Shown one piece after another: positions 41,107 to 49,953 of a stretch of 64,000 nt of DNA. The DNA comes from Actinomadura mexicana (GTDB lineage Bacteria > Actinomycetota > Actinomycetes > Streptosporangiales > Streptosporangiaceae), in NCBI RefSeq assembly GCF_900188105.1, contig NZ_FZNP01000001.1:682001-746000 (forward strand). Direction: 5' to 3'. Positions within the stretch are counted from its first letter, which is position 1, and every line of letters starts with the position of its first letter. A program made the position numbers and the translations under genes. The notes under the pieces were generated by a model. It did no database searches. It was not told where the DNA came from and saw nothing but the letters and a program-made list of their open reading frames with translations.

Positions 41107-42279
41107 CTACTCGGTGGGCGCACACAACTCGCGGTATGCCTCGTTAAGCTCGGCGGCCGCCGGGACGCTTCGGGCTTCCACGGCGGTGATGACCTCGACC
41201 GCGCGCCAGTGGTTCGACGGCACCAGGCGCCCACTCGTCAACGCCTTCAGCGCAGTGTGCGCTGCCTCGTCCGGCTGATCCGCGGCCAGCAGCGCGAGCG
41301 CGAGATCGAGCCGCGCCGAGGCAGCCCGCCGCGGCCGGGCAGGACCCGAGGCTGGACGTTCCAGCCGGGCCAGGACGCCGCGCGCGTAGGGCTCGGCCGC
41401 CGGGTCACCGATCCACGCGAGCGTGGTGGCGGTGTAGGCGTCGCTCTTGGCCGGGTCGTACCGGTAATGGTGCTCGGGACGATCCGGCATCGGCAGCGGC
41501 TCGACGAGCTGCTCGACGCGCGCCAGGGCCTCCCTCGTCTCCTGGCCGGCGCCGAGTCGGGCCCATGCTCGCCCCTCCTGCGCGGTCGCCTGGATGAAGG
41601 CCGAACTGTCCCGCGGGGCGATCTCCTGTGCGCCGCGCGCTAGCTTCACAGCCTCTTGAAGGTCGCCGTCGGTGAGCCGCTGCCAGGCGCGCGTCTCCAG
41701 CGTCCACGCGAGGATCTCCGGATGCCCGGCATGGTCGGCGAGCTGCGCGGCCGTGCGCAACCTGGCGGCGGCCGCCGGGCGCTGCCCCAGGTCGATGTCG
41801 CAGGTTGCGGCGAGCAGCGACAGCCACCCTCCGACGACGACCAGGCGGCGGCGCTCGGCCAGCGTCATGCGCGCGTCCATGAGCTGGAAGACGTAGCCGA
41901 GGTGTCGGCGCGTCCGCGCGAGCAGTTCCCCGGGTGCGGACCGCGGGTAGTCCGCGGCCAGTTCGTCCACGGTCGTCTCCAGCGCGACGAGGGTCTCCTC
42001 GCCGACGTCGCTCGCTGTCACGCGTCGCACGAGATCCAACGCCTCAAGCTCGTCATCGAGGGGCGCTGCGGCGACTGGTGCGGAAGGTCGAAGCGCCGCC
42101 AGTTCGCCGCCGGCGTTGAGGACTTCGTCGAAGCGGACCGCCATCTCCGCCGATGGAACCTTCAGGCCGCGAGCGACCCGGGACACGTAACCGTCGTTGC
42201 ATGGCACGAGTTCGGCCATCCTGCGCTGGCTGATCTGCCGCTCGACCATGAGCTGACGCAGCTTCTCCCCGAACTTCAT
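41107..42279 (-). CDS. XRE-family regulator with TPR-like C-terminal domain
   Basis: A 390-residue protein. The HTH is at residues 1-60 (KLRQLMVERQISQRRMAEL, then NDGYVSRVARGLKVPS). The remainder is a helical repeat region (ARLRTAAQLADHAGHPEILA, EAVKLARGAQEIAPRDSSAF) typical of actinomycete XRE regulators with tetratricopeptide-like domains. ATG 42279 has GGTGAGG upstream; the longer frame to 42357 lacks similarity. It is divergent from an unrecognised gene at 42476, an arrangement frequent in actinomycete chromosomes and integrative elements. Confidence 0.82.
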   Translation of the reverse strand: MKFGEKLRQLMVERQISQRRMAELVPCNDGYVSRVARGLKVPSAEMAVRFDEVLNAGGELAALRPSAPVAAAPLDDELEALDLVRRVTASDVGEETLVALETTVDELAADYPRSAPGELLARTRRHLGYVFQLMDARMTLAERRRLVVVGGWLSLLAATCDIDLGQRPAAAARLRTAAQLADHAGHPEILAWTLETRAWQRLTDGDLQEAVKLARGAQEIAPRDSSAFIQATAQEGRAWARLGAGQETREALARVEQLVEPLPMPDRPEHHYRYDPAKSDAYTATTLAWIGDPAAEPYARGVLARLERPASGPARPRRAASARLDLALALLAADQPDEAAHTALKALTSGRLVPSNHWRAVEVITAVEARSVPAAAELNEAYRELCAPTE

Positions 42280-42306
42280 CGCCTCACCCGTTTCGCCCCG
42301 GGTTGA

Positions 42307-42344
42307 CCTGCTGCCTGTCGCTGCCCACGCCGTCAGGCAGCAGG
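42307..42344. repeat. 11-bp inverted repeat in the XRE/unknown intergenic region
   Basis: CCTGCTGCCTG (42307-42317) and its exact complement (42334-42344) are separated by 16 bases, upstream of the XRE gene. It is a candidate autoregulatory operator or leader hairpin. Confidence 0.5.
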
Positions 42345-42475
42345 CAGCCCCTACCAAAGCTAACGCCGGGCGCGGTCCAGTGGTGGGCGAAGGGTGTCAC
42401 AAGACACACAGGCGGCCCCGGCCGGCGGGCGAACGCCGGGGGTTCCGGGGCCTGACCGGAAACGAGGTCCGGCTA

Positions 42476-43210
42476 GTGAGCAAGGTACTCAACCCAGCAC
42501 CGCCCGCACCGCCCCCCATGGATCTCGAAGGGCGCCTCGCCACCCTGCGCGCCGAGTTCCCCGGCTGGACGATCGACGGCAGCGAAATGCCGGGCCTGCC
42601 GTACCGCGCCGTCCGCGAAGGCGGCGACGAGAAGGCGCTCATCCTTGGCGCCGGGACCTACGACGCGCTGCGGACTCTACTTTCCCAGCAGGACGCCGCC
42701 GACTGCGAGCGCGCCCTCCTGACGCTGAGTAAGGCGCTGGCGGACCGCGGTACCGAGGTCATCGAGCACAGCGTCAGCCTCGTCATGCGAACCCGAGCCG
42801 GAGTCGCCCGGTCCGTCGGCGCGCTGCGCGGCCGGTTCAACTGGGACTCCGGGCTCGACCTCGGGCCGATCGCCGACGTCGACGAGGCCACCGTGAAGAT
42901 CGTGCGCCTGCTCGGCCTGGAGATGCACCCGCAGCTCGCCGCGCTCGCCACCCGCATGGGCATCCGCGGTTACAAGGTGGACATCGCCGCGCCCGAGGTG
43001 ACCGTGACGACCCCCGCCGGCGTCTCGCCGCCCCGCGGCGTGCGGGTCACGTGCGAGCCGCGGCCGAAGGACGACGACCGCGACTGGTTCTGGACGCACA
43101 TGGGCGACGCGCTCGCCCCGGCCACCGACGTCACCGGCGCCGAGGTCGGGCTCGTCGGGCTGCTCGCAGCCGACTCAGGAGCCGGGGGCGGTGGCGACGT
43201 GGCCAGGTGA
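42476..43210 (+). CDS. Unrecognised protein divergent from XRE regulator
   Basis: About 244 residues starting at GTG 42476 (GAGG upstream); an internal ATG at the codon of MDLEGRLATLRAEFPGW is an alternative. The LRAEFPGWTI segment resembles the short proteins often encoded next to XRE regulators in actinomycetes. The middle is helical, with SLVMRTRAGVARSVGALRG. The end (CEPRPKDDDRDWFWTHMGD, then ATDVTGAEVGLVGLLA) is not assigned. Codon use is typical for the genome, so it is probably a real gene. No function can be stated. Confidence 0.6.
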   Translation: MSKVLNPAPPAPPPMDLEGRLATLRAEFPGWTIDGSEMPGLPYRAVREGGDEKALILGAGTYDALRTLLSQQDAADCERALLTLSKALADRGTEVIEHSVSLVMRTRAGVARSVGALRGRFNWDSGLDLGPIADVDEATVKIVRLLGLEMHPQLAALATRMGIRGYKVDIAAPEVTVTTPAGVSPPRGVRVTCEPRPKDDDRDWFWTHMGDALAPATDVTGAEVGLVGLLAADSGAGGGGDVAR

Positions 43211-43345
43211 CCCCCGTTATCTCCGCCGCCGCCCCCGCCTACGTCACAGCCCCCGGAGCCGGCGCGGAGCACCCGGGGGCCGTGGCCACCAACCCGGTAG
43301 CGTGACCTGCGCGCAAAGAGCGACGCGCGAGGAACAGGAGGAGAC

Positions 43346-43837
43346 ATGCGACTGCCCCGATGGGCGCCATGGGTCGAGGACGTGCTGAAGGGTTCCCCCG
43401 CGATCACCGGCGTGAAGCTCTTCGCCGACGCGGGGATCACCGATCCCCAGTACGGCCACGTCATTACCCTGCGCACAGGCGCCCAGGTGGCGCTCCAGTG
43501 GACGCGGACATCCCCGCCGTCGGGCGACCTCGGCGAGGAGACCCCCGTCACCGGGGAGCCGCCCGCCTCCCAGACGCTCCCGGAGCTGCCGAGCACGGGA
43601 CGGACGCCGCTGCGCCTGATCGAGCAGCACATCGCCGCGCTCATCGCCAACGGCGCGAACCCGGAGGTCAAGACGGTCGAACGAAAGTCGGTCCGCGAGG
43701 ACGCCGGGCCGCGGCCGTGCTGCGTCATCGTGCGCATGCACAGCGGCGCAGACATCTTCGGCGTGTTCCGGAGCCTGGCGCCCGCGGGCGGCTCGATCAG
43801 CCAAGGGGGTGACTTCCAGCAGAGAGAGGAGGTGTGA
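43346..43837 (+). CDS. Unrecognised small protein
   Basis: A 163-residue protein preceded by a strong AGGAGGAG site. The N-terminal half (LKGSPAITGVKLFADAGI, YGHVITLRTGAQVALQWTRT) looks like a beta-rich domain, then a Pro/Thr linker, then RLIEQHIAALIANGANPEV and CCVIVRMHSGADIFGVFRSL. There is no signal peptide or membrane segment. It is followed after 3 bases by a tiny cysteine-rich ORF, likely co-transcribed. No family was recognised. Confidence 0.6.
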   Translation: MRLPRWAPWVEDVLKGSPAITGVKLFADAGITDPQYGHVITLRTGAQVALQWTRTSPPSGDLGEETPVTGEPPASQTLPELPSTGRTPLRLIEQHIAALIANGANPEVKTVERKSVREDAGPRPCCVIVRMHSGADIFGVFRSLAPAGGSISQGGDFQQREEV

Positions 43838-43840
43838 ACC

Positions 43841-43960
43841 ATGGCACAGTGCCCTGACTGTCGACAGGAGACGTCCGCCGACACGGGGTCGTCGACGCCG
43901 GCGCATCAGAAGCCCGGCAGTCGAGGAACGTGTTCTGGCACGGGCAAGCCCGCCGTGTGA
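43841..43960 (+). CDS. 39-residue cysteine motif protein
   Basis: A tiny ORF with a strong ribosome-binding site (GAGGAGGTG), three bases after the preceding stop. The product begins MAQCPDCRQE and ends GTCSGTGKPAV, giving CPDC plus a downstream C-x-G-x-G. This resembles the short zinc-ribbon or DnaJ-like CxxCxGxG peptides found in actinomycete accessory regions. A perfect 12-bp terminator starts 6 bases after the stop, so the pair 43346-43960 forms a unit. Confidence 0.55.
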   Translation: MAQCPDCRQETSADTGSSTPAHQKPGSRGTCSGTGKPAV

Positions 43961-43965
43961 GATAG

Positions 43966-43996
43966 CGGCCCCGCCCAGGCGAATTGGGCGGGGCCG
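43966..43996 (+). terminator. 12-bp perfect hairpin terminator
   Basis: Arms 43966-43977 and 43985-43996 pair perfectly around a 7-base loop, directly after the 39-residue ORF. Confidence 0.8.
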
Positions 43997-44142
43997 TTCG
44001 CGCGAAGAGTACACATTACGGGCATGACGAAACGCCCCCCGCCCCGAGGAGGAGGACGGGGGCGCCTGGTGCACTAACGCAGCAACCTCAGCCGCCACCC
44101 CAGCCACGCGACAACCTGGACCCTCGCGATCGCGTCCGAAGG

Positions 44143-44265
44143 CAGTTTCGAGCGAAGCGAGAAACTGATCGCGAAGCGAGCCGCAAGGCGAGCCGGAGCG
44201 ATGCCAGCGATCGCACGCGTTTCCCCAGGGTCGAGGCCCCCAGGGCCTCGACCCTGGGGAAACGC
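44143..44265. repeat. Structured intergenic element with 22-bp perfect inverted repeat
   Basis: Bases 44143-44167 form a hairpin with CAGTTTC/GAAACTG ends. A stretch follows rich in GCGAAGCGAG-like and GCAAGGCGAGC-like short repeats. Bases 44217-44238 and 44244-44265 are perfect 22-base complementary arms around a CCCAG loop. The whole is non-coding. It resembles a REP-like or mobile palindromic element inserted ahead of the glycine riboswitch; the long hairpin could also insulate the riboswitch promoter from upstream reading. Confidence 0.7.
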
Positions 44266-44302
44266 AATAAACACTGCTAGCCTTCTTCGACAGCTGATGA
44301 TC

Positions 44303-44496
44303 CCGTGCGGGAGAGTCCCTCGCAGCCGGTGGGGGACGCCGAAGGAGCAAATCCTCCCCGGAACCTCTCAGGCCCACGGACCGCACGGGCCAGGCGACCT
44401 CTGGAAAGCGGGGACTCCGGTCCCCCGCCGAAGGTGAAAGCCCGCCGTGCCGCGCGGGTGAAGCTCTCAGGCGCCGATGACAGAGGGGGAGGCACC
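44303..44496 (+). ncRNA. Tandem glycine riboswitch (gcvT element)
   Basis: Two consecutive aptamers. The first runs from CGTGCGGGAGAGTCC through CGCCGAAGGAGCAAA and CCTCTCAGGC to about 44397. The second runs from CTGGAAAGCGGGG through CCGCCGAAGGTGAAAGCC and GCTCTCAGGCGCC to CAGAGGGGGAGG. The paired GCCGAAGG and CTCTCAGG cores are diagnostic. It precedes gcvT by about 63 bases, so glycine binding should raise expression of the glycine-cleavage operon. The mechanism could be transcriptional or translational; no clear anti-terminator was worked out. Confidence 0.93.
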
Positions 44497-44559
44497 GATA
44501 CGCCCGGTGCGCGAGTGGGACGATGGACCACGCGCGCCCGTGACGAAGGAGCCGAGCCC

Positions 44560-45654
44560 ATGTCCGCCGATCCGACCGCGAAGAAGACGCCGCTGCACGA
44601 CGTCCATGAGGACCTCGGCGCGAACCTCGTCGACTTCGCCGGCCATCTGATGCCGCTGCGCTACGCGAGCGAGACCGCCGAGCACCAGGCCGTCCGCACG
44701 GGTGCGGGGCTGTTCGACCTGTCGCACATGGGGGAGATCTTCCTCTCGGGGCCGGGCGCGGGGGCCGCGCTCGACTTCGCGCTGGTCGGCAACCTGTCGC
44801 CGATGCCGGTCGGCAAGGCCCGCTACACGATGATCTGCGGGCAGGACGGCGGCGTCCTGGACGACCTGATCGTCTACCGGCTCGCGGACGAGACGTGGAT
44901 GGTGGTGGCGAACGCCGCGAACGCCGACGTCGTCCGGGAGGCGCTGGTCGAGCGTGCCGCGGGGTTCGAGGCCGCGGTGGACGACCGGTCCGGCTCGTAC
45001 GCGCTGATCGCCCTGCAGGGGCCGCGTTCCCAGGGGATTCTCGAGGGGTTCACGGACGCGCCGCTGGGGGGCCTGAAGTACTACGCGATCCTCGCGGGGC
45101 GGGTCGCGGGCGTGGACGCCCTCGTCGCCCGCACCGGGTACACGGGCGAGGACGGGTTCGAGCTGTTCGTGGACGCCTCCGACGCGGTCCGGTTGTGGAA
45201 GGCGCTCGCCGCGGTGGAGGGGGTCGTCCCGGCGGGGCTGTCGGCTCGCGACACGCTGCGCCTGGAGGCGGGGATGCCGCTGTACGGGAACGAGCTGACG
45301 GCCGAGACGACGCCGTTCGAGGCGGGCCTCGGTCGGGTGGTGAAGCTGGACAAGCCAGGCGATTTCGTGGGGAAGTCCGCCCTGGCGGCGCAGGCGCAGA
45401 CCCCGCCGGGCCGTAGGCTCGTGGGACTGGTCGCGCGGGGGCGTCGCGCGCCCCGGAAGGGGTACCAGGTCGTCACGTCCGGCGGCGCGCCGTGCGGCAT
45501 CGTGACGAGCGGCGCCCCGTCGCCCACACTGGGCACGCCGATCGCCATGGCGTACCTCGACAGCGGCGTCGAGGAGGCGGGCCTGGCCGTGGACGTCCGC
45601 GGCCGGCACGAGCCGGTGGACGTGGTGGCCCTGCCGTTCTACAAGCGTTCCTGA
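44560..45654 (+). CDS. gcvT: Glycine cleavage system T protein (aminomethyltransferase)
   Basis: A 364-residue protein. It transfers the methylene group from aminomethyl-lipoyl GcvH to tetrahydrofolate, releasing ammonia. Recognisable segments are [63 protein letters not shown] and [22 protein letters not shown] 44560 has AAGGAG upstream. It is the first gene after the glycine riboswitch and is followed by gcvH, glyA and sdaA. The partner gcvP is not in the window. Confidence 0.95.
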   Translation: MSADPTAKKTPLHDVHEDLGANLVDFAGHLMPLRYASETAEHQAVRTGAGLFDLSHMGEIFLSGPGAGAALDFALVGNLSPMPVGKARYTMICGQDGGVLDDLIVYRLADETWMVVANAANADVVREALVERAAGFEAAVDDRSGSYALIALQGPRSQGILEGFTDAPLGGLKYYAILAGRVAGVDALVARTGYTGEDGFELFVDASDAVRLWKALAAVEGVVPAGLSARDTLRLEAGMPLYGNELTAETTPFEAGLGRVVKLDKPGDFVGKSALAAQAQTPPGRRLVGLVARGRRAPRKGYQVVTSGGAPCGIVTSGAPSPTLGTPIAMAYLDSGVEEAGLAVDVRGRHEPVDVVALPFYKRS

Positions 45655-45710
45655 ACAAGTTGTCCGGCGGTGCGGGGGCGCGCCCCCGCAGTGGAAAGAG
45701 AGAAGTGATC

Positions 45711-46100
45711 GTGAGCGTTCCGGAGGAGCTCCGCTACAGCGAGGAGCACGAGTGGGTGTCGGGCCTCGGTGGCGAGGACGGCATCGTCACGGTCGGCATC
45801 ACCGCGCACGCCGCCGACGCCCTCGGTGAGATCGTCTACATCGAGCTGCAGCCGTCGGAGGGTGACGCCGTCGAGGCGGGCGAGCCGTGCGGCGAGGTGG
45901 AGTCGACCAAGTCGGTGAGCGACGTCTACTCCCCCGTCAGCGGCGAGATCACCGCGATCAACAGCGCGGTGGTGGACGAGCCGAAGGTCATCAACGACGA
46001 CCCGTACGGCGAGGGCTGGATCTTCAAGGTGCGGATCTCGGAGGAGCCGGGCGACCTGCTCGACTCCGCCGCCTACGACAAGCTGATCGAGGAATCATGA
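45711..46100 (+). CDS. gcvH: Glycine cleavage system H protein
   Basis: A 129-residue lipoyl carrier protein. Lys67 in [15 protein letters not shown] is the lipoylation site, and the N-terminus [13 protein letters not shown] is typical. GTG 45711 gives the standard length, though a GTG two codons earlier (45705) is also possible. It shuttles the aminomethyl group between GcvP, GcvT and lipoamide dehydrogenase. Its stop overlaps the glyA start as ATGA. Confidence 0.95.
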   Translation: MSVPEELRYSEEHEWVSGLGGEDGIVTVGITAHAADALGEIVYIELQPSEGDAVEAGEPCGEVESTKSVSDVYSPVSGEITAINSAVVDEPKVINDDPYGEGWIFKVRISEEPGDLLDSAAYDKLIEES

Positions 46101-47353
46101 GCCTGAACGACTCCCTCGCGACGGCCGACCCGGAGGTCGCCGAGGCCGTCGCGGCGGAGCTGCGGCGCCAGCAGGGCACCCTGGAGATGATCGCGTCGGA
46201 GAACTTCGCGCCCGTCTCGGTGCTGGAGGCGCAGGGGTCGGTCCTGACGAACAAGTACGCCGAGGGGTACCCGGGGCGCCGGTACTACGGCGGCTGCGAG
46301 TTCGTCGACGTCACCGAGCAGCTCGCGATCGACCGGGCCAAGGCGCTGTTCGGCGCCGAGCACGCGAACGTCCAGCCGCACAGCGGGGCGCAGGCCAACA
46401 CGGCCGTCTACTTCGCCATGCTCCAGCACGGCGACACGATCCTCGGCCTCGACCTCGCGCACGGCGGGCACCTCACGCACGGGATGCGGCTCAACTATTC
46501 CGGCAAGGTGCTGAACGTGGTGCCGTACCACGTCCGCGCCGAGGACGGCCTGGTCGACATGGACGAGGTGGCCTCGCTCGCGGCCGAGCACCGGCCGAAG
46601 ATGATCGTGGCGGGCTGGTCGGCGTACCCGCGGCAGCTCGACTTCGCCGCGTTCCGGCGGATCGCCGACTCGGTCGGGGCGCTGCTCATGGTCGACATGG
46701 CGCACTTCGCGGGCCTGGTCGCGGCGGGGCTGCACCCCTCGCCCGTCCCGCACGCCGACATCGTGACGACCACGACGCACAAGACGCTCGGCGGCCCGCG
46801 CGGCGGTCTGATCCTCGCCCGCGAGCAGTACGGCAAGAAGATCAACTCCGCGGTGTTCCCCGGCATGCAGGGCGGCCCGCTGGAGCATGTGATCGCCGCC
46901 AAGGCCGTCGCCCTGAAGATCGCCGCGTCGGAGGAGTTCCGGGCCCGGCAGGCGGCGACGGTGGAGGGCGCGAAGCTGCTCGCCGAGCGCCTGCTCGCCG
47001 AGGACTCCGCCAAGGCCGGCGTCAGGGTGCTGACCGGCGGGACGGACGTCCACCTCGTGCTGGTCGACCTGGTGGACTCCGAGCTCACCGGGCGGGACGC
47101 CGAGGACCGCCTGCACGACATCGGCATCACGGTCAACCGCAACGCGGTGCCGAACGACCCGCGCCCGCCGATGGTCACCTCCGGCCTGCGGATCGGCACC
47201 CCGGCCCTGGCGACCCGCGGCTTCACCGCCGAGGACTTCGCCGAGGTCGCGGACGTGATCGCGCTGGCGCTGCAGCCGTCCTTCGACCGGGACGGGCTCG
47301 CGGCCCGGGTGAAGGCGCTGGCCGACCGGCACCCCCTGTACTCGAACCTGTGA
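46097..47353 (+). CDS. glyA: Serine hydroxymethyltransferase
   Basis: A 418-residue PLP enzyme interconverting serine and glycine with tetrahydrofolate. The PLP lysine is Lys229 in [14 protein letters not shown]. Other signatures are [18 protein letters not shown] and [13 protein letters not shown]. Coupled to gcvH by ATGA, it couples glycine cleavage with serine formation under riboswitch control. Confidence 0.96.
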   Translation: MSLNDSLATADPEVAEAVAAELRRQQGTLEMIASENFAPVSVLEAQGSVLTNKYAEGYPGRRYYGGCEFVDVTEQLAIDRAKALFGAEHANVQPHSGAQANTAVYFAMLQHGDTILGLDLAHGGHLTHGMRLNYSGKVLNVVPYHVRAEDGLVDMDEVASLAAEHRPKMIVAGWSAYPRQLDFAAFRRIADSVGALLMVDMAHFAGLVAAGLHPSPVPHADIVTTTTHKTLGGPRGGLILAREQYGKKINSAVFPGMQGGPLEHVIAAKAVALKIAASEEFRARQAATVEGAKLLAERLLAEDSAKAGVRVLTGGTDVHLVLVDLVDSELTGRDAEDRLHDIGITVNRNAVPNDPRPPMVTSGLRIGTPALATRGFTAEDFAEVADVIALALQPSFDRDGLAARVKALADRHPLYSNL

Positions 47354-47362
47354 CGTTCCGGC

Positions 47363-47388
47363 GCCCCCTCCCCTCGCGGGGAGGGGGC
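47363..47388 (+). terminator. 11-bp hairpin between glyA and sdaA
   Basis: Arms 47363-47373 and 47378-47388 pair perfectly around TCGC, 10 bases after the glyA stop and about 20 before the sdaA start. It probably reduces read-through and so lowers sdaA expression relative to glyA. Confidence 0.65.
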
Positions 47389-47408
47389 ACGGCGACAACG
47401 AGGTAGCG

Positions 47409-48782
47409 ATGGCCATCAGCGTTTTCGACCTGTTCAAGATCGGTATCGGACCGTCGTCCTCCCACACGGGCGGCCCGATGGCCGCGGCGCACCGGTTCGC
47501 CCGGGGGCTGCAGGGCGACGGGCTGCTGGAGAAGACCGCGTCCGTCGCCGTCACCCTCTACGGGTCGCTCGGCCTCACCGGCAAGGGCCACGGCTCCGAC
47601 AAGGCCGTCATCCTCGGCCTCGAAGGCGACAAACCCGAACTCGTCGACGTCGACCGGGTGGACGAGCGGCTCGCCGCCATCCGTGAGCGCGGGGCGCTGC
47701 GCCTGTTCGGCGACCACGACATCCCGTTCGTGGTCAACGAGCACCTGGTCTTCGAGCGCAAGGAGTCGCTGCCCGGCCACCCCAACGGGATGCGCTTCAC
47801 GGCCCTGGACGCCTCGGGCGAGGAGCTGCGCGCCAAGGTGTACTACTCGGTCGGCGGCGGCTTCATCCTGGACGAGAACGCCACCGGCGCCGACCGCATC
47901 AAGCCCGACGACACCGTCCTGCCCCACCCCTTCGACACGGCCGCCGAGCTGCTCGAACGCTGCCGGGAGACGGGTCTGTCGGTCTCGGCGCTGATGCTGG
48001 AGAACGAGAAGGCGTTCGGCCGCGACGCCTCCGAGATCCACGACGGCCTGCTCGAACTCTGGCAGGTCATGCGGGCCTGCGTCGTCCGGGGCTGCACGCG
48101 CGAGGGCCTCCTGCCGGGCGGGCTCAAGGTGCGCCGCCGCGCTCCCCAGCTGCACCGCCAGCTCTCCGTCGAGAAGGCGTCTGACCCGCTCCACGCGATG
48201 GACTGGATCACCCTGTTCGCGCTCGCCGTCAACGAGGAGAACGCCGCGGGCGGGCGGATCGTCACCGCCCCCACCAACGGCGCCGCGGGCATCATCCCGG
48301 CCGTCCTGCACTACTACGACCGGTTCATCCCCGGCCGGGACGACGAGGGCGTCGTGCGCTTCCTGCTGACGGCCGGAGCGATCGGCGTGCTGTTCAAGCA
48401 GAACGCCTCGATCTCCGGCGCCGAGGTCGGCTGCCAGGGCGAGGTGGGCTCGGCCTGCTCGATGGCCGCCGCCGGGCTCACCGAGGTCCTCGGCGGCACC
48501 CCCGAGCAGGTGGAGAACGCCGCCGAGATCGGCATCGAGCACAACCTCGGCCTGACCTGCGACCCGGTCGGCGGCCTGGTCCAGGTCCCCTGCATCGAGC
48601 GCAACGCCGTCGGCGCCGTCAAGGCCATCAGCGCCGCCCGGATCTCCCTGCGCGGCGACGGCCGCCACTTCGTCTCCCTCGACAAGGCCATCAAGACCAT
48701 GCGCGACACCGGCCGCGACATGCTCGACAAGTACAAGGAGACCTCGCGCGGCGGCCTCGCCGTCAACGTCATCGAGTGCTGA
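47409..48782 (+). CDS. sdaA: L-serine ammonia-lyase (iron-sulfur type)
   Basis: A 457-residue single-chain enzyme converting serine to pyruvate and ammonia using an oxygen-labile [4Fe-4S] cluster. The N-terminus [20 protein letters not shown] is the classic signature; cysteines in [22 protein letters not shown] and QVPCIERN supply or surround the cluster. It completes the operon by removing serine when glycine is plentiful. The 3'-terminal 382 bases (48401-48782) are duplicated at 56882-57263 with only five changes, all synonymous. Confidence 0.95.
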   Translation: MAISVFDLFKIGIGPSSSHTGGPMAAAHRFARGLQGDGLLEKTASVAVTLYGSLGLTGKGHGSDKAVILGLEGDKPELVDVDRVDERLAAIRERGALRLFGDHDIPFVVNEHLVFERKESLPGHPNGMRFTALDASGEELRAKVYYSVGGGFILDENATGADRIKPDDTVLPHPFDTAAELLERCRETGLSVSALMLENEKAFGRDASEIHDGLLELWQVMRACVVRGCTREGLLPGGLKVRRRAPQLHRQLSVEKASDPLHAMDWITLFALAVNEENAAGGRIVTAPTNGAAGIIPAVLHYYDRFIPGRDDEGVVRFLLTAGAIGVLFKQNASISGAEVGCQGEVGSACSMAAAGLTEVLGGTPEQVENAAEIGIEHNLGLTCDPVGGLVQVPCIERNAVGAVKAISAARISLRGDGRHFVSLDKAIKTMRDTGRDMLDKYKETSRGGLAVNVIEC

Positions 48783-48791
48783 GCGCCCGCA

Positions 48792-49253
48792 CTACCGGAG
48801 CGGGATGTCGAGCCCGTGCTCGCCCTCGGGCCGCGGGCCGCGGATGCGCCGGTCGGCCTCGCCGATCGCGACGTCGTTGATGCTCGCCTCCCGCCGCCGC
48901 ATCAGGCCGCGCTCGTCGAACTCCCACAGCTCGTTGCCGTAGCTGCGCCACCACTGCCCGCCGGCGTCGTGCCATTCGTACTGGAACCGGACGGCCATGC
49001 GGTTCTCGCGGAACCCCCACAGGCTCTTGCGCAGCGCGTAGTCGAGCTCCCGCTCCCACTTCGCCGTCAGGAAGGCGATGATCTCCTCCCGCCCGGTGAC
49101 GAACTGGTCCCGGTTGCGCCAGACCGAGTCGGGCGTGTAGGCCGCCGCCACCAGCTCCGGGTCGCGGGTGTTCCACGCGTCCTCGGCGGCCTGGACCTTC
49201 TGCTTCGCGGTCTCCAGGGTGAACGGCGGGTAGGGCGGACGGTCGTCGGGCAC
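48792..49253 (-). CDS. Nuclear transport factor 2-like (DUF1348) protein
   Basis: A 153-residue single-domain protein: [40 protein letters not shown] and [20 protein letters not shown] are typical of the DUF1348/SnoaL-like fold. The family has a cone-shaped pocket and unknown or varied activity. GTG 49253 has GAGGAGG upstream. It is divergent from the TetR gene with two operator-like sites between, so it is likely a target. The corresponding stretch is deleted from the second copy of the duplication. Confidence 0.85.
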   Translation of the reverse strand: MPDDRPPYPPFTLETAKQKVQAAEDAWNTRDPELVAAAYTPDSVWRNRDQFVTGREEIIAFLTAKWERELDYALRKSLWGFRENRMAVRFQYEWHDAGGQWWRSYGNELWEFDERGLMRRREASINDVAIGEADRRIRGPRPEGEHGLDIPLR

Positions 49254-49270
49254 AGCGGCCTCCTCAGGTT

Positions 49271-49322
49271 GAGAACGAGCGTTCTCTGTCCATGCCGCTA
49301 AGGTAGGGAACGACCGTTCTCA
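49271..49322. promoter_or_regulatory. Two TetR operator candidates
   Basis: A perfect 16-base palindrome GAGAACGAGCGTTCTC (49271-49286) and a related near-palindrome GGGAACGACCGTTCTC (49307-49322) lie between the divergent SnoaL-like and TetR genes. GAACG-type half sites with this spacing are usual for TetR operators. Confidence 0.7.
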
Positions 49323-49342
49323 ACGTCAAGTCAGGAGCGCCG

Positions 49343-49918
49343 ATGCCGGCCGCGATCACCGAGGAGCAGCAGGACCGGGACCGCCAGGGGCTGCTGGACG
49401 TCGCGGAGCGCCTCTTCTACCGGCAGGGCGTCCAGGCGGTGGGCATGGACGAGCTGCGGACCGTGTCCGGCCTGCCGCTCAAGCGCATCTACCGGCTCTT
49501 CCCGACGAAGGAGGCCCTGGTGGTCGCGGTGCTGGACCGCCGCGACCACCGCTGGCGGGGGAGCCTGGCCGCCCATCTGGACGCGGAGCACGACCCCCGG
49601 CGGCGCGTCCTCGCCCTGTTCGACTGGCTCGGCGCGTGGTTCACCGAGCCCGGCTTCCGCGGCTGCGCCTGGGTCAACGCCCACGGGGAGCTCGGCTCGT
49701 CCTCCCCCGCGATCACGGACGCGGCCCGAGCCCACAAGCGGGCCTTCCACGACCAGGTCGTCGCCCTGGTCTCCCCCGTCGACGCGTCCGCCGCCGAACC
49801 CGTCTACCTGCTCGCCGAGGGCGCCATCGTGGTCGCCGGAATCCAAGGCGACCCCACCGCCGCCGCCCGCGCCCGGACCGGCGCCCGACTCCTCCTGGAC
49901 AGGGCCCACCGGGGTTGA
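49343..49918 (+). CDS. TetR-family regulator
   Basis: A 191-residue protein with the HTH at about residues 15-58 ([23 protein letters not shown]). The C-terminal region contains [20 protein letters not shown], the pattern of a TetR subfamily that often controls nearby oxidoreductases. ATG 49343 is preceded by CAGGAG. It is followed by an SDR gene and faces two operator palindromes. A second copy (57262-57774) lacks the N-terminal part of its HTH. Confidence 0.88.
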   Translation: MPAAITEEQQDRDRQGLLDVAERLFYRQGVQAVGMDELRTVSGLPLKRIYRLFPTKEALVVAVLDRRDHRWRGSLAAHLDAEHDPRRRVLALFDWLGAWFTEPGFRGCAWVNAHGELGSSSPAITDAARAHKRAFHDQVVALVSPVDASAAEPVYLLAEGAIVVAGIQGDPTAAARARTGARLLLDRAHRG

Positions 49919-49953
49919 CCCTGCCGTTGGCGGCAGGGTTCCACGATCGGGGC

